Shown: in pieces, positions 50,648 through 59,781 of the stretch | How the letters are laid out: every line of letters starts with the position of its first letter | Numbering within the stretch: position 1 is the first letter of the stretch | From: Phycisphaerales bacterium | GTDB taxonomy: Bacteria; Planctomycetota; Phycisphaerae; Phycisphaerales; SM1A02 | Length of the DNA: 64,000 nucleotides | Reading direction: 5' to 3' | NCBI GenBank assembly: GCA_028278245.1 | Contig: JANQEQ010000097.1 | Location: 105,402 to 169,401, forward strand | Made by a program: the position numbers and the translations under genes | Notes under the pieces: model-generated | Told to the model about the DNA's origin: nothing | The model's input: only the letters and a program-made list of their open reading frames with translations | Databases searched by the model: none

Positions 50648-51922
50648 CTACGGGGCGTCGTTGGTATCTGTCTGATCCGGAGTGACTGTGACCAGTCCAG
50701 CCTCCGTCGTGGTGTTGTAATGTTCCGGAAGTGAACCTGCAGCCTTGGCCCAGATGTTGTCCAGACCGGAACGATTGCTGACAAAATAAATACTTCCGTC
50801 AGCAGCCCAGACCGGTTCAAAGTTTGCAAACTGTCCGTTGGTGAGGCTTATCAATTCAGTACCGTCAAGGTTAATAACCCACAGATCGGATTGCGCCGGC
50901 TTACCGGCCACCTGACGATCGGGATTAACTTCCGTGGCAAAGACAATGCGCCTGCCATCGGGCGACCACGAGGGATTGATAATCGCAGCATTCTCAGCCG
51001 AAACGATTTCCGTTTTGTTCCATGCTTCCCCATCAGCAAAATCGAAGGTCCATACACTGTGGAATCGACTTCCCCGCTGACGCGACTGCTGGAACAGGAT
51101 TTTGTTGGAGGTCACATCGGGAGACCACTGCGGAAACAGGCCGTATTCCAGGAAGCGAGGGGTGGTTGAGTTCTGCAGATCCTGAACCCAGATTTCCCAG
51201 CGCCCCGAACGGCTTCCAAGCTTGCAGTATGCCAGGTATTTTCCATCAGAGGAAAAGGTCGGATGTAATTCGTCGTCTGAATCACGCGTAAGCTGGACGG
51301 CCGGGCCGCCTGTTATCGGCATGAGGTAGATATCCCAGTTGCCTGAACGATCTGATGCGAACGCGAAATGCTGATCGTCCGGCGAAAATACCGGCATGAT
51401 GTCATTTGCCGGATCACGCGTCAGTTGTGTGTGCGGACGTGACCCCGGTCTCTTCCAGTAGATGTCTGCTGTAGGACGGTGCTGGGTTGAAGCGAAGATA
51501 AGCTTGGTCCCATCCTGATTCACATCCGGGTTGAAGCATCCCCCTTCGGTGGAAAAACTTACCTGGGAGATATTGCTTTCCCCCTGCCCCTGATCGGCAG
51601 CATACATTGCCTGGGGTGTTATCTCTCCGTACAACCCGATCAGCGCTGCGCGAGATGGATTCAGCGGTTTTGGCTCTTCGCCTCCCCAGGTGACACCTGT
51701 TTCAGTGAAACCGTTCTCGACCGTGGTTGGTGAATTGACAACTGGAGGATCAACTGGATCAGCGTTGGTAACCAGCGAACTCGATCGAGTGGGAGTTGAC
51801 TTGGCATCGAGTGTGGGGGAGTCACCAAATGAGAAGAAATCAGAACCCTGCTGACAGCCGGAAAGCAAGGCAATACCGGTGACGACAATGACGGGAGTGG
51901 CCAGTTTGGTTACCGAACTCAC
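50648..51922 (-). CDS. TolB-like beta-propeller lipoprotein
   Basis: The 424-residue protein starts at GTG 51922 with GGAG 8 bases before it. It has a lipoprotein signal with lipobox LLSGC (Cys23). A Ser/Pro-rich linker follows, then a six-bladed PD40 propeller with repeats such as PVFSPDDQHFAFASDRSGNW and INPSWSPDGRRIVFATE. An earlier ATG (51961) is possible. TolB-type propellers bind proteins in the periplasm; unlike true TolB this one is lipid-anchored and lacks the N-terminal domain. That domain resembles the separate lipoprotein encoded next, so the two may act together. Confidence 0.83.
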   Translation of the reverse strand: MSSVTKLATPVIVVTGIALLSGCQQGSDFFSFGDSPTLDAKSTPTRSSSLVTNADPVDPPVVNSPTTVENGFTETGVTWGGEEPKPLNPSRAALIGLYGEITPQAMYAADQGQGESNISQVSFSTEGGCFNPDVNQDGTKLIFASTQHRPTADIYWKRPGSRPHTQLTRDPANDIMPVFSPDDQHFAFASDRSGNWDIYLMPITGGPAVQLTRDSDDELHPTFSSDGKYLAYCKLGSRSGRWEIWVQDLQNSTTPRFLEYGLFPQWSPDVTSNKILFQQSRQRGSRFHSVWTFDFADGEAWNKTEIVSAENAAIINPSWSPDGRRIVFATEVNPDRQVAGKPAQSDLWVINLDGTELISLTNGQFANFEPVWAADGSIYFVSNRSGLDNIWAKAAGSLPEHYNTTTEAGLVTVTPDQTDTNDAP

Positions 51923-52278
51923 GGATTTCTCTCCATCTGATCCTGTAGGAACTTTGACCATCCAGCAGCCTGGATTAATTCCATATATGGGTTCGGCTCC
52001 GCCGAGATCGCCCAGTCGCGATCGACCGGAAGGTTCCACCCGATTCCGGGTCGGAAACGAGTTTCCGACACATGTTTATCGGACGAAATCGGGGTAATCC
52101 TTGAAACCCAAAGAACAAGATCCGAGGCTCTGACTAAGACGTTATCGGCAACCTGGAGACTCCTCCTGAGTCTGGGTTTGATAATTTCCGCCTTGTTTCT
52201 CTTGATAATGATGGTTCTTGGAATGAAACACCGCTGTATCGCCACAAAGCGTGTGATCGGCTACACTACCCGCTGCGC
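51923..52278. other. Intergenic region with palindromes before tRNA-Lys
   Basis: This 356-base region has no gene. It contains a near-perfect 20-base palindrome at 52050-52069 (GTCGGAAAC, GA, GTTTCCGAC) and a small hairpin at about 52158-52172 (GACTC, CTCCT, GAGTC). It must hold the promoters of the TolB-like gene (minus) and of tRNA-Lys (plus). GATAAT at about 52205 could be a -10 for the tRNA, without a good -35. Confidence 0.45.
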
Positions 52279-52351
52279 GGTCGCGTAGCTCAGTCGGTAG
52301 AGCAACCGCCTTTTAAGCGGTAGGTCCTGGGTTCGAGTCCCAGCGCGATCA
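52279..52351 (+). tRNA. tRNA-Lys (anticodon UUU)
   Basis: A complete cloverleaf of 73 bases. The acceptor stem is GGTCGCG with CGCGATC (one G-T pair) and discriminator A at 52351. The D arm is GCTCAGTCGGTAGAGC. The anticodon arm is ACCGC/GCGGT, with loop CTTTTAA and anticodon TTT at 52312-52314. The T arm is CTGGG TTCGAGT CCCAG. The 3' CCA is not encoded. No integrase or duplicated tRNA end was seen next to it. Confidence 0.97.
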
Positions 52352-52426
52352 TTGCTTCGGGAGGGGGTTGGCTGGTCCACCCCACCTTGATTTCGGTAAA
52401 CACGATCCGAGAGAACAAATCTGGAT

Positions 52427-55400
52427 ATGCTCATCCTGCACGCAAACTGGATCTGTGGTGCCTTCCATTTATGGGCGGAATCGCTCGACCTTTACCTCGC
52501 CCATTCCCGCGAGGAAGCATCTCTTCGTTCTGCCCGTGACAATGATCCGGTTGATGTATCCCAAATTATCGATGAGTTGGATCACCCTTTTCTCATTCCA
52601 CCAAATGATCTCGTAAAAATATTGACAGAAAGAGGTTATCTGCCACCGGCAGCTCTGGGTGATTCCTTTTCCTTCTCGCTGCTATTACCACATGATCAAC
52701 GTGGTCCGTGTCCCAGTACGCGACTGGGGAGCATGCTGAGTGAACATACCGCACCGGTGGGACTGTGTCACTCCAGGATCCATGCACTGACTCTGGATAA
52801 TCCTCAGGCATTGTCAGCAATGTTGGCTCTGGAGGATCGGGGATCAGACAAGGATCTGGAGTTTGGGCATTCGTTGCGCTATTGGATCACCGTATCGCGC
52901 TTTGTGCTTGAGCTGCTGGTTGACCAGCGGTTCATACCAACATTACTCCACTCCCGGGATTCTGAATTCACCGCAGCATGGCAGCCGTGGCTGCACGATG
53001 AGCCGATTCGCCTTCGTGTGGGAGCGTTGATCTCCTCCATGCCGCCCGTTGTTCGCGCTGTGACTGATTTACAGAATAGTCATCCCTGGCTGATTCTTGA
53101 TGATGCTCTTTGCACGCTGACAGATATCACTGTTCGCCAGGTCCTCCAGCGTGATGATTTTTCTGATGCGTTGGATGAGCGGGATCCGGCTGATCCACAT
53201 GTTGCCTGGCTCGCTGGGTTACTCGGCTCATCCACCGTAGTACCTGCATCTCATGATCGCGCGGTTGCCCTGTTGCGTGATGTGGCAGGGTGGGTTGGGT
53301 GCCTGGATGATACCGGTCAGGATCAACCGTTGCGGCTCTGCTTTCGTCTCAACGAACCATTGGAGTCTTCCGAGCTTGAGGATCTTCAACCTGTATCAAA
53401 CGATGTGAACTGGCGATTGAGCCTGCACATGCAATACCCTGATGATCCTCATTCATTGCTGGATGCGGACTTGCTCTGGTCGCCAAAGCAGGGGGGGCGG
53501 AACATCAGCAGCGTCACGGTAGGCCAGCCGCATGAAGTGTTGTTATCTGAGCTGGCGCGCGCAAGTCGCATCTACCCCAAACTGGAAAAGGCGCTGGCTG
53601 AAGCAACACCCACGGGTGTGGATTTATCCACGAATGAAGCGTATGAGTTCCTGCGCGAGTACCTACCGGTATTAGAGGAATCCGGATTTGTGGTCCAGGC
53701 ACCGAACTGGTGGCAGAAACCGCAGGCACGAATCGGTGCCGTTCTGCAGATCGAATCACCCACGTTGGAGAAAACGCGAACCGCCCAGAGCGAGGGAATT
53801 CATGCCGGGAAGACTATCCTGGGTCTGAATCACCTGGTTCGCTACAACTGGCAGATCGCAGTAGGTGATCAGCCGCTGACGCTGAACGAATTCGAGAATC
53901 TCGCTCGGCAAAAAGCGTCCCTGTTACGTCTTCGCGGACAGTGGGTGGAAATCCTGCCCGAGCAGATTGACGCGGCGATGCGCTTCTTCTCCGAGCATCC
54001 CGGAGGGGAAGTTTCGTTGCGAGAGGCTTTCCAGCTTGCTCATGGTTTTGAGAGCAAAGAAGTTGGGGTTCCGATCCAGGGACTCACCGCCACGGGATGG
54101 GTTGAGCAGATCCTGCAAGCCAGTGGTCCCAATCATCGAATGCCCATGCTCGATCAGCCGCATCAATTTCAGGGCACTCTGCGACCGTATCAGAAAGTCG
54201 GTCTCAGTTGGCTGGCCTTCCTGGACCAGTTCGGTCTGGGGGCATGCCTTGCCGATGACATGGGTCTGGGGAAAACGATACAGCTTATTGCGCTGCTGCT
54301 TCACGAACGTCAGCAGGTCGGGGACGACAGTTTGATCGGCCCAACATTGCTCATCGTTCCCACTTCGCTGATCGGGAACTGGAGCAACGAGCTGCGCCGA
54401 TTTGCCCCGGAACTGATGTTTCATGTGCAGCACGGCCCGGACCGCCCCAGTGGTGAGGAGTTCGCTCGACTAGCTCACCAAAACGATGTGGTGATAACGA
54501 CCTATGCGCTGGTGAATCGTGACCGTGACACGCTGCAAAGTGTGACCTGGCATCGAGTCGTGCTGGATGAAGCTCAATACATCAAAAACCCACCGACGAA
54601 ACAAACCAGCGCAATCCGTGGGTTGAAAGCAAATCGGCGTCTGGCCATGACAGGTACACCGGTGGAGAATCGTCTCAGCGAACTTTGGTCAATCATGGAT
54701 TTCTGCAATCCCGGATATCTTGAGACGGCGGGCACATTTCGGCGACGGTTTTCAGTACCGATCGAGCGACACCGCGATCATGAACGAGCGGAACATCTCA
54801 GAAAACTCGTGCAGCCATACATCCTTCGGCGGGTGAAGACCGATCCGAAGGTGCTCGATGATCTGCCACCCTGCGTGATCACCCGGGAGTACGCTACGTT
54901 GACCCACGAACAGGCTGCGATGTATCAGCGTGTGGTGGATTCGATGCTCAGCGATGTCGATCAGGTTCAGGGAATTCGTCGTCGCGGATTGGTATTGGCA
55001 ACTCTGGTCAAGCTCAAACAGATCTGTAATCATCCCGCGCAGGCTGCCGCATCGGGTTGGGCATCGCGCCAAGCAGGTTTCCAGGGATTGACGATAACCA
55101 AGCATGATGCAGCGCAGCAGGTGCTTTCGACACGATCAGGAAAGGCATCGCGGCTGATGACCATGCTGGAGGAAATCCTGGCGGGCAACGAACGCGCATT
55201 GGTGTTCTCCCAATTCCGCCAGATGGGACATCTTCTGACTTCGATGATCCAGCATGACCTCGACGCGGAAGTACAGTTCATGCATGGGGGGACACCACAG
55301 AGCAAACGGCAATCGATGATCGATCATTTTCAGCGCGAAACGGGTCCGATGGTCTTTGTACTCTCCTTGAAAGCCGGTGGGGTGGGCTTGAATCTGACGG

Positions 55401-55681
55401 CTGCAAATCATGTGTTTCACTATGACCGCTGGTGGAATCCGGCAGTGGAAAACCAGGCGACCGATCGTGCATTCCGGATCGGCCAGGCACGCACCGTACA
55501 CGTGCATAAATTCATCTGCCTGGGAACGCTGGAGGAACGCATTGATGAAATGATCGAACAGAAAACAGAACTGGCTGACAACATCATCGGCGCAGGCGAA
55601 TCATGGCTGACCGAATTATCGACTGAACAACTGCAGGATATCTTCACTTTGCGAACCGAAACGATGGAGAAAGATACGTGA
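52427..55681 (+). CDS. SNF2-family helicase/translocase
   Basis: The 1084-residue protein has a bacterial SNF2 N-terminal region of about 560 residues (beta-rich; no known catalysis). The SNF2 ATPase follows: LRPYQKVGLSWLAFL, Walker A DDMGLGKT (about residue 610), LIVPTSLIGNW, a DEAQ box (about 713), MTGTPVENRL. The C-terminal helicase domain has VFSQFRQMGHLL, LKAGGVGLNLTAANHV and ATDRAFRIGQ. It is an ATP-driven translocase on double-stranded DNA; targets are unknown. Its stop overlaps the start of a SWIM zinc-finger protein (GTGA), the usual partner in bacteria. ATG 52427 lacks a clear ribosome-binding site. Confidence 0.93.
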   Translation: MLILHANWICGAFHLWAESLDLYLAHSREEASLRSARDNDPVDVSQIIDELDHPFLIPPNDLVKILTERGYLPPAALGDSFSFSLLLPHDQRGPCPSTRLGSMLSEHTAPVGLCHSRIHALTLDNPQALSAMLALEDRGSDKDLEFGHSLRYWITVSRFVLELLVDQRFIPTLLHSRDSEFTAAWQPWLHDEPIRLRVGALISSMPPVVRAVTDLQNSHPWLILDDALCTLTDITVRQVLQRDDFSDALDERDPADPHVAWLAGLLGSSTVVPASHDRAVALLRDVAGWVGCLDDTGQDQPLRLCFRLNEPLESSELEDLQPVSNDVNWRLSLHMQYPDDPHSLLDADLLWSPKQGGRNISSVTVGQPHEVLLSELARASRIYPKLEKALAEATPTGVDLSTNEAYEFLREYLPVLEESGFVVQAPNWWQKPQARIGAVLQIESPTLEKTRTAQSEGIHAGKTILGLNHLVRYNWQIAVGDQPLTLNEFENLARQKASLLRLRGQWVEILPEQIDAAMRFFSEHPGGEVSLREAFQLAHGFESKEVGVPIQGLTATGWVEQILQASGPNHRMPMLDQPHQFQGTLRPYQKVGLSWLAFLDQFGLGACLADDMGLGKTIQLIALLLHERQQVGDDSLIGPTLLIVPTSLIGNWSNELRRFAPELMFHVQHGPDRPSGEEFARLAHQNDVVITTYALVNRDRDTLQSVTWHRVVLDEAQYIKNPPTKQTSAIRGLKANRRLAMTGTPVENRLSELWSIMDFCNPGYLETAGTFRRRFSVPIERHRDHERAEHLRKLVQPYILRRVKTDPKVLDDLPPCVITREYATLTHEQAAMYQRVVDSMLSDVDQVQGIRRRGLVLATLVKLKQICNHPAQAAASGWASRQAGFQGLTITKHDAAQQVLSTRSGKASRLMTMLEEILAGNERALVFSQFRQMGHLLTSMIQHDLDAEVQFMHGGTPQSKRQSMIDHFQRETGPMVFVLSLKAGGVGLNLTAANHVFHYDRWWNPAVENQATDRAFRIGQARTVHVHKFICLGTLEERIDEMIEQKTELADNIIGAGESWLTELSTEQLQDIFTLRTETMEKDT

Positions 55682-56625
55682 ACGATGAAGTTCGATCATC
55701 ATCGTCGTCATCGCCGCCTGATACCGGGCAGACTCAGCGTCGGTATCCGGAACGCAAGCCGGGTACGTTGCGCCGCGTTCCGCATGGAATCAAGTTGCGA
55801 GTAAAAACGCAGGATCTTGATCAATCGTGGATCGCTCGACAGTGGCTCGACCTCATCGAGTCAATTGCTTCCCCGGAAATGTTGCATGAGGGAATGGTGT
55901 ATGCTCGAAGTGGCCAAACCGTTCGATATTCAGTAGAACCGGGTTTGGTTCAGGGACTAGTGCAGGGACGATCGGCCAAGCCCTTCCATTTCCGTCTCCA
56001 GATAGAGTCCTTTGATACTGCTTTGTGGATTAAATTCATCGAAGCCATGGCGGCAGAAGCGATGTTTATCACGCAACTGGTCGCCAACGAGCTTCCCTCA
56101 TCCGTTGATGATTTACTCGCAGAGCAAGGCTTTTCACTGGTTCCGACGGATACTGCGGCGGTCAGCTATTCCTGTGATTGTGGGCGAGAAGAATTCTGCC
56201 AGCACATCACGGCCGTGGCTTATCTCATCGCCGCACAACTCAATCGGGAACCGCTCACGGCATTTACCCTGCGCGGTCTGCACGGGCATCAGGTGGTCGA
56301 GCGGCTCAAGCAGACTCGGGCGATACACACGCATGGTGTCGCAGTGGCACACGCAGATCCCATGATTCCTGAATCCAGAGCACCGATGCCACCCTTGGAA
56401 ATGTGTCTGGAGGATTATTGGCGAGCGGGTGCTCGACTGAGCGAACTGCAGGAAAGCCCGCCACCTCCACACGCGCCACATGCCCTGCTCCGCCGACTCG
56501 GGCCATCACCACTGAAAGGGAAATTTCCGCTGGTGGGCCTGTTAGCAAGTGTCTACGGAACCGTGTCGGAATCGGCGATTCAACTGCGTGATCAGGCGGA
56601 ACATCTGAACAATGGCGATGAATAG
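55678..56625 (+). CDS. SWIM zinc-finger protein, partner of the SNF2 helicase
   Basis: A protein of 315 residues with a Ser-rich start. The SWIM motif CxCxnCxH is at C166, C168, C174 and H176 (SCDCGREEFCQHITA), followed by a helix AYLIAAQL. The region before it (SPEMLHEGMVYARSGQTV) is typical of SWIM proteins that accompany SNF2 helicases. It begins with GTG at 55678, inside the stop of the helicase gene, so the two are translated in concert. It would bind DNA or protein and load or target the helicase. The last 80 residues are less conserved. Confidence 0.88.
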   Translation: MNDEVRSSSSSSPPDTGQTQRRYPERKPGTLRRVPHGIKLRVKTQDLDQSWIARQWLDLIESIASPEMLHEGMVYARSGQTVRYSVEPGLVQGLVQGRSAKPFHFRLQIESFDTALWIKFIEAMAAEAMFITQLVANELPSSVDDLLAEQGFSLVPTDTAAVSYSCDCGREEFCQHITAVAYLIAAQLNREPLTAFTLRGLHGHQVVERLKQTRAIHTHGVAVAHADPMIPESRAPMPPLEMCLEDYWRAGARLSELQESPPPPHAPHALLRRLGPSPLKGKFPLVGLLASVYGTVSESAIQLRDQAEHLNNGDE

Positions 56626-56695
56626 AAGCCTCGGCGAAACCGCTGCCTATGATGAATGTGCATTTTATTAGCCAGCCACTTATGGAAATCCACCA

Positions 56696-57949
56696 ATGAC
56701 TTATCTCAACGAGCACTATCTCAAACTGAGCGGGGCGTATCTCTTTCCCGAAATTGCCCGGCGCGTTGACGCCTATGTGCAGGACAATCGGCAGATGGAG
56801 TCCCGCATCATTCGCTGCGGTATCGGCGATGTCACCGAACCGCTCACCCCTGCCGTCATTTCAGCCATGCACAGCGCGGTGGATGAGATGGCGAAAGCTG
56901 AAACTTTTCATGGCTATGGTCCTCCAACGGGTTATCCGTTTCTGCGTGAAGCCATCGCCGAGGGTGATTTCGTCAAGCACGGTATTAATGTCTCACCTGA
57001 TGAGATTTTCGTATCCGATGGCTCTAAAACCGATTGCGGTGCGATCCTGGATATCCTTGCGCAGGGTAATGAAAATCGCATTGCCGTCACCGATCCGGTC
57101 TATCCCGTGTATGTCGACAGCAATGTCATGGCCGGCCACACCGGAGCCGCCCAAGGTGATGGGAGTTATGAAGGATTGGGTTCGCTGCCTTGCACCGCTG
57201 AGAATCAGTTTGTACCGAAGATCCCCGAAGAGAAATACGATGTGATCTACCTGTGTTATCCCAACAATCCCACCGGCGGGATGATTACCCATCAGCAGCT
57301 CCACGCTTGGGTCGAATATGCACTCAAGCACGAAGCGATCATTCTCTATGATGTGGCCTACGAAGCGTTTGTGCGGGATGAGAATCTGCCGCGCTCGATT
57401 TACGAGGTAGAAGGTGCTCGACAATGTGCCATGGAGTTTCACAGTTTCTCCAAGAGTGGCGGGTTCACCGGCGTGCGGTGCGGCTATACCGTCTGTCCAA
57501 AGGAGCTTTCGGGGAAAACTACTAGTGGCGAGAAGCATCCATTGCACCCGCTCTGGTCCCGGCGGTGGTCGACCAAAGCCAACAGCGTCAGTTACGTGGT
57601 GCAGCGAGCCGCCGAGGCGCTATACAGTCCCCGGGGACGAAAAGAGACATACGCACTGATCAGCCACTATCTTGAAAATGCACATCTACTCAGGGAAGGT
57701 TGCAAGTCAATGGGCCTGACGGCTTACGGTGGTGAACACTCCCCCTATGTCTGGGTGGCGTGTCCGGATGGTCTCAAATCCTGGGAAATGTTTGATTCAA
57801 TGTTGCGCGAGATTCAGGTCATCATCACGCCCGGCGTGGGATTCGGTGCGTGCGGTGAGGGGTACATCCGAATCAGCGCGTTCAACACTCGTGAAAACGT
57901 ACTCAACGTCGTCGAGCGTATGAAAAAACTTACTCTGGCTTCCGTGTGA
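56696..57949 (+). CDS. dapL: LL-diaminopimelate aminotransferase
   Basis: The protein has 417 residues, the usual length for DapL. Landmarks are NEHYLKLSGAYLFPEIARRV at the start, RCGIGDVTEPL, YGPPTGYPFLREAIA, FVSDGSKTDC, YLCYPNNPTGG, LYDVAYEAF (D219) and SFSKSGGFTGVRCGY with PLP lysine K253. It makes LL-2,6-diaminopimelate from tetrahydrodipicolinate and glutamate in one step (EC 2.6.1.83), a short route to lysine and meso-diaminopimelate found in planctomycetes, chlamydiae, plants and others. It stands alone; GAAATCC before ATG 56696 is a poor ribosome-binding site. Confidence 0.96.
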   Translation: MTYLNEHYLKLSGAYLFPEIARRVDAYVQDNRQMESRIIRCGIGDVTEPLTPAVISAMHSAVDEMAKAETFHGYGPPTGYPFLREAIAEGDFVKHGINVSPDEIFVSDGSKTDCGAILDILAQGNENRIAVTDPVYPVYVDSNVMAGHTGAAQGDGSYEGLGSLPCTAENQFVPKIPEEKYDVIYLCYPNNPTGGMITHQQLHAWVEYALKHEAIILYDVAYEAFVRDENLPRSIYEVEGARQCAMEFHSFSKSGGFTGVRCGYTVCPKELSGKTTSGEKHPLHPLWSRRWSTKANSVSYVVQRAAEALYSPRGRKETYALISHYLENAHLLREGCKSMGLTAYGGEHSPYVWVACPDGLKSWEMFDSMLREIQVIITPGVGFGACGEGYIRISAFNTRENVLNVVERMKKLTLASV

Positions 57950-58022
57950 AATTTCAATCTTCCCACCGGTATTCATCACACTCAACTTGCAGGATCAGTT
58001 CAGTATCGTAATGTGACCAGTC

Positions 58023-58604
58023 ATGACCACCAGCAGTGAAACAACCTCGCCCCCCACACCACAGACCACACATACTGATGACCAACCTTTGACTGCTCGT
58101 ATCGAAGCGCTGCTCATCAGCTCCGATCGACCGTTGAGTGAAGCACGCCTGAGTGCGCTGCTGGGATTGCCGGGCAAGGGGACTGCACAACAGGTCAAAG
58201 ATGCGATTGATGAATTGAACGAGTCATATCAATCGACACAGCGGGCGTTCGTGATCGAGCGCTTGGCCGGGGGCTGGCAGATTATGACCAAGTCGGAGTA
58301 TGGCGATCTTCTTGCGCAACTCCATGCGGATCGTCAGCAATCGCGACTCAGCCAGGCAGCGCTGGAAACACTTTCCATCATTGCCTATCGCCAACCGGTG
58401 ATGCGTGCGGAGATCGAAGCGATCCGGGGGGTTGGGTGTGGTGAAGTGTTGCGAGGACTGTTGGAGCGACGCCTTGTCAAAATCACAGGCCGCGCCGAAG
58501 AGTTAGGTCGCCCCATGCTCTACGGCACCACGCAGGAATTCCTCAAAGTGTTCGGCCTCGCCGGTCTTGATGACCTGCCCGATATCGAAGGCGAGAAGAG
58601 GTGA
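58023..58604 (+). CDS. scpB: Chromosome segregation protein ScpB
   Basis: The 193-residue protein has a disordered Thr/Pro-rich start and then the two winged-helix domains of ScpB: TARIEALLISSDRPLSEARLSALL and LSQAALETLSIIAYRQPVMRAEIEAIRGV, the family's best-kept segment, with RGVGCGEVLRGLLERRLV and GRPMLYGTT after it. It joins ScpA and SMC in the condensin complex that compacts and separates chromosomes. scpA is not adjacent. ATG 58023 has no strong ribosome-binding site. Confidence 0.95.
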   Translation: MTTSSETTSPPTPQTTHTDDQPLTARIEALLISSDRPLSEARLSALLGLPGKGTAQQVKDAIDELNESYQSTQRAFVIERLAGGWQIMTKSEYGDLLAQLHADRQQSRLSQAALETLSIIAYRQPVMRAEIEAIRGVGCGEVLRGLLERRLVKITGRAEELGRPMLYGTTQEFLKVFGLAGLDDLPDIEGEKR

Positions 58605-58621
58605 GATCTAACATGTAAACA

Positions 58622-58790
58622 GAGCCGCGATCTGTGATCGCGGTCCGCCGACACAGTCGGCGGCTCCGTGTTTCAAGATCAATACGCATGTTAACATTGA
58701 GGGCGCCGCAAAACGAGTATTGTAGGGTCCACTGTGTGGACCATTTTTCTATTGGCGTTTGCGGCGCGATGTGGTCCGCACAGCGGACCC
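58622..58790. repeat. Cluster of palindromic (REP-like) repeats
   Basis: Four perfect hairpins with three-base loops lie here. They are CCGCGATC-TGT-GATCGCGG (58625-58643), CCGCCGAC-ACA-GTCGGCGG (58645-58663), GGTCCAC-TGT-GTGGACC (58726-58742) and GGTCCGC-ACA-GCGGACC (58773-58789). An outer pair, GCGCCGCAAA (58703-58712) with TTTGCGGCGC (58758-58767), encloses the third. Loops alternate TGT and ACA, the complement of each other. They fill most of the gap between scpB and a convergent kinase gene. Confidence 0.8.
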
Positions 58791-58861
58791 GACAGGATTC
58801 TTGTTTCGACGGGTGCCACGGGTAGGGTGAATCTTCGGAACCATACCCGTGATTCATTCTT

Positions 58862-58896
58862 AACCGCTCCCTCACGGTCGCGGCTCATTGAAGATT
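58862..58896 (-). repeat. Dispersed 35-base repeat, copy 1
   Basis: AACCGCTCCCTCACGGTCGC and the bases that follow recur at 59782-59816 with 33 of 35 identical. This copy lies 17 bases after the stop of the minus-strand histidine kinase. Confidence 0.85.
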
Positions 58897-58913
58897 TTCT
58901 GTAGATAATAAAC

Positions 58914-59741
58914 TTACTTATGTGGCAAAGTAATGACAAAATCACTGCCCCGGCCGAATTCAGAATGCGCAGTGATTCGCCCGCCGTGCTCTTCAACGAT
59001 GCGTTTGGTCGTGGGCAGGCCCAATCCAGTACCGCCTGCTTTGTGAGAAACATAAGGATGGAATATTTCTTCCAGTTTCTCCGGCGGAATACCCGGGCCG
59101 GTATCGATGATGTGAACGCTCACTTCCTCGTCGTTCTCATCCAGGCGCAGCATTAATTCGCCACGCTGATCGGCAGGCGTATCAGTCGTTTTCATTGCCT
59201 GTACTGCGTTGATCATCAGGTTGAGCAGCGCCTGTTTGAAAAGTGTTTCATCAACTGAAACGGTAATTGCAGAAGATGGAAGTGATGTTCGCAGGACAAC
59301 ACCTTCCTGATCACATTGCGGATGAAAGAAGTCGCTGAGTTCCGTGATGATTTGAGCAAGATTGTGAGGTTGAGGATCGAGTTTCATGCGGCCGGCAAAT
59401 TGCAGGAAGTCGGCCAGGATATCGCTGAGACGTTCAACCTCACGTGCCAGTGAATCCAATCGGTTCAAAAGTCGCTGGCGCTGTTCGTCGGAGTAATCAG
59501 CATCATTAATACCTTCTCGAAGTAACTGTGCGTTCAGTCCGACTGTGGAAAGGGGATTTTTAATCTCGTGGGCAAGTCCGCTGGTCATGGAACCAAGTTC
59601 TGCGAGCCGCTCGGAATTGCGCGCGCGACGTTCCGCCTGGCGTGCGCGCAGTTCTGCTCGACGCAGAAGCCAGCGCACCAGCGGCGTCAGGCACAAAACG
59701 CCAAGGGAAAAACCAATCAGGATGCCCCAATACCAAGTCAC
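58914..59741 (-). CDS. Sensor histidine kinase (NtrB/AtoS-like)
   Basis: The protein has 275 residues. A single N-terminal membrane helix (5-24, WGILIGFSLGVLCLTPLVRW) is followed by a basic coiled coil (LLRRAELRARQAERRARNSE). The HisKA domain has H58 in GLAHEIKNPLSTVG, the form typical of NtrB-type kinases. The HATPase domain has NLMINAVQAM, DTGPGIPPE and GGTGLGLPTTKRIVEEHGG. No sensor domain beyond the helix is present, and no response regulator gene is adjacent; NtrB-type kinases often pair with sigma-54 activators encoded elsewhere. Confidence 0.92.
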   Translation of the reverse strand: MTWYWGILIGFSLGVLCLTPLVRWLLRRAELRARQAERRARNSERLAELGSMTSGLAHEIKNPLSTVGLNAQLLREGINDADYSDEQRQRLLNRLDSLAREVERLSDILADFLQFAGRMKLDPQPHNLAQIITELSDFFHPQCDQEGVVLRTSLPSSAITVSVDETLFKQALLNLMINAVQAMKTTDTPADQRGELMLRLDENDEEVSVHIIDTGPGIPPEKLEEIFHPYVSHKAGGTGLGLPTTKRIVEEHGGRITAHSEFGRGSDFVITLPHK

Positions 59742-59781
59742 ACTGCATGCCTTAATGAGCCAACCGTGTCAGCAAGGGGTT

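Noticed and set aside
52279..52427. tRNA-Lys as the attachment site of an integrated element
   Set aside because: I saw no integrase next to it and no duplicate of the tRNA 3' end nearby. The Xer recombinase 3 kb away looks like the chromosomal type.
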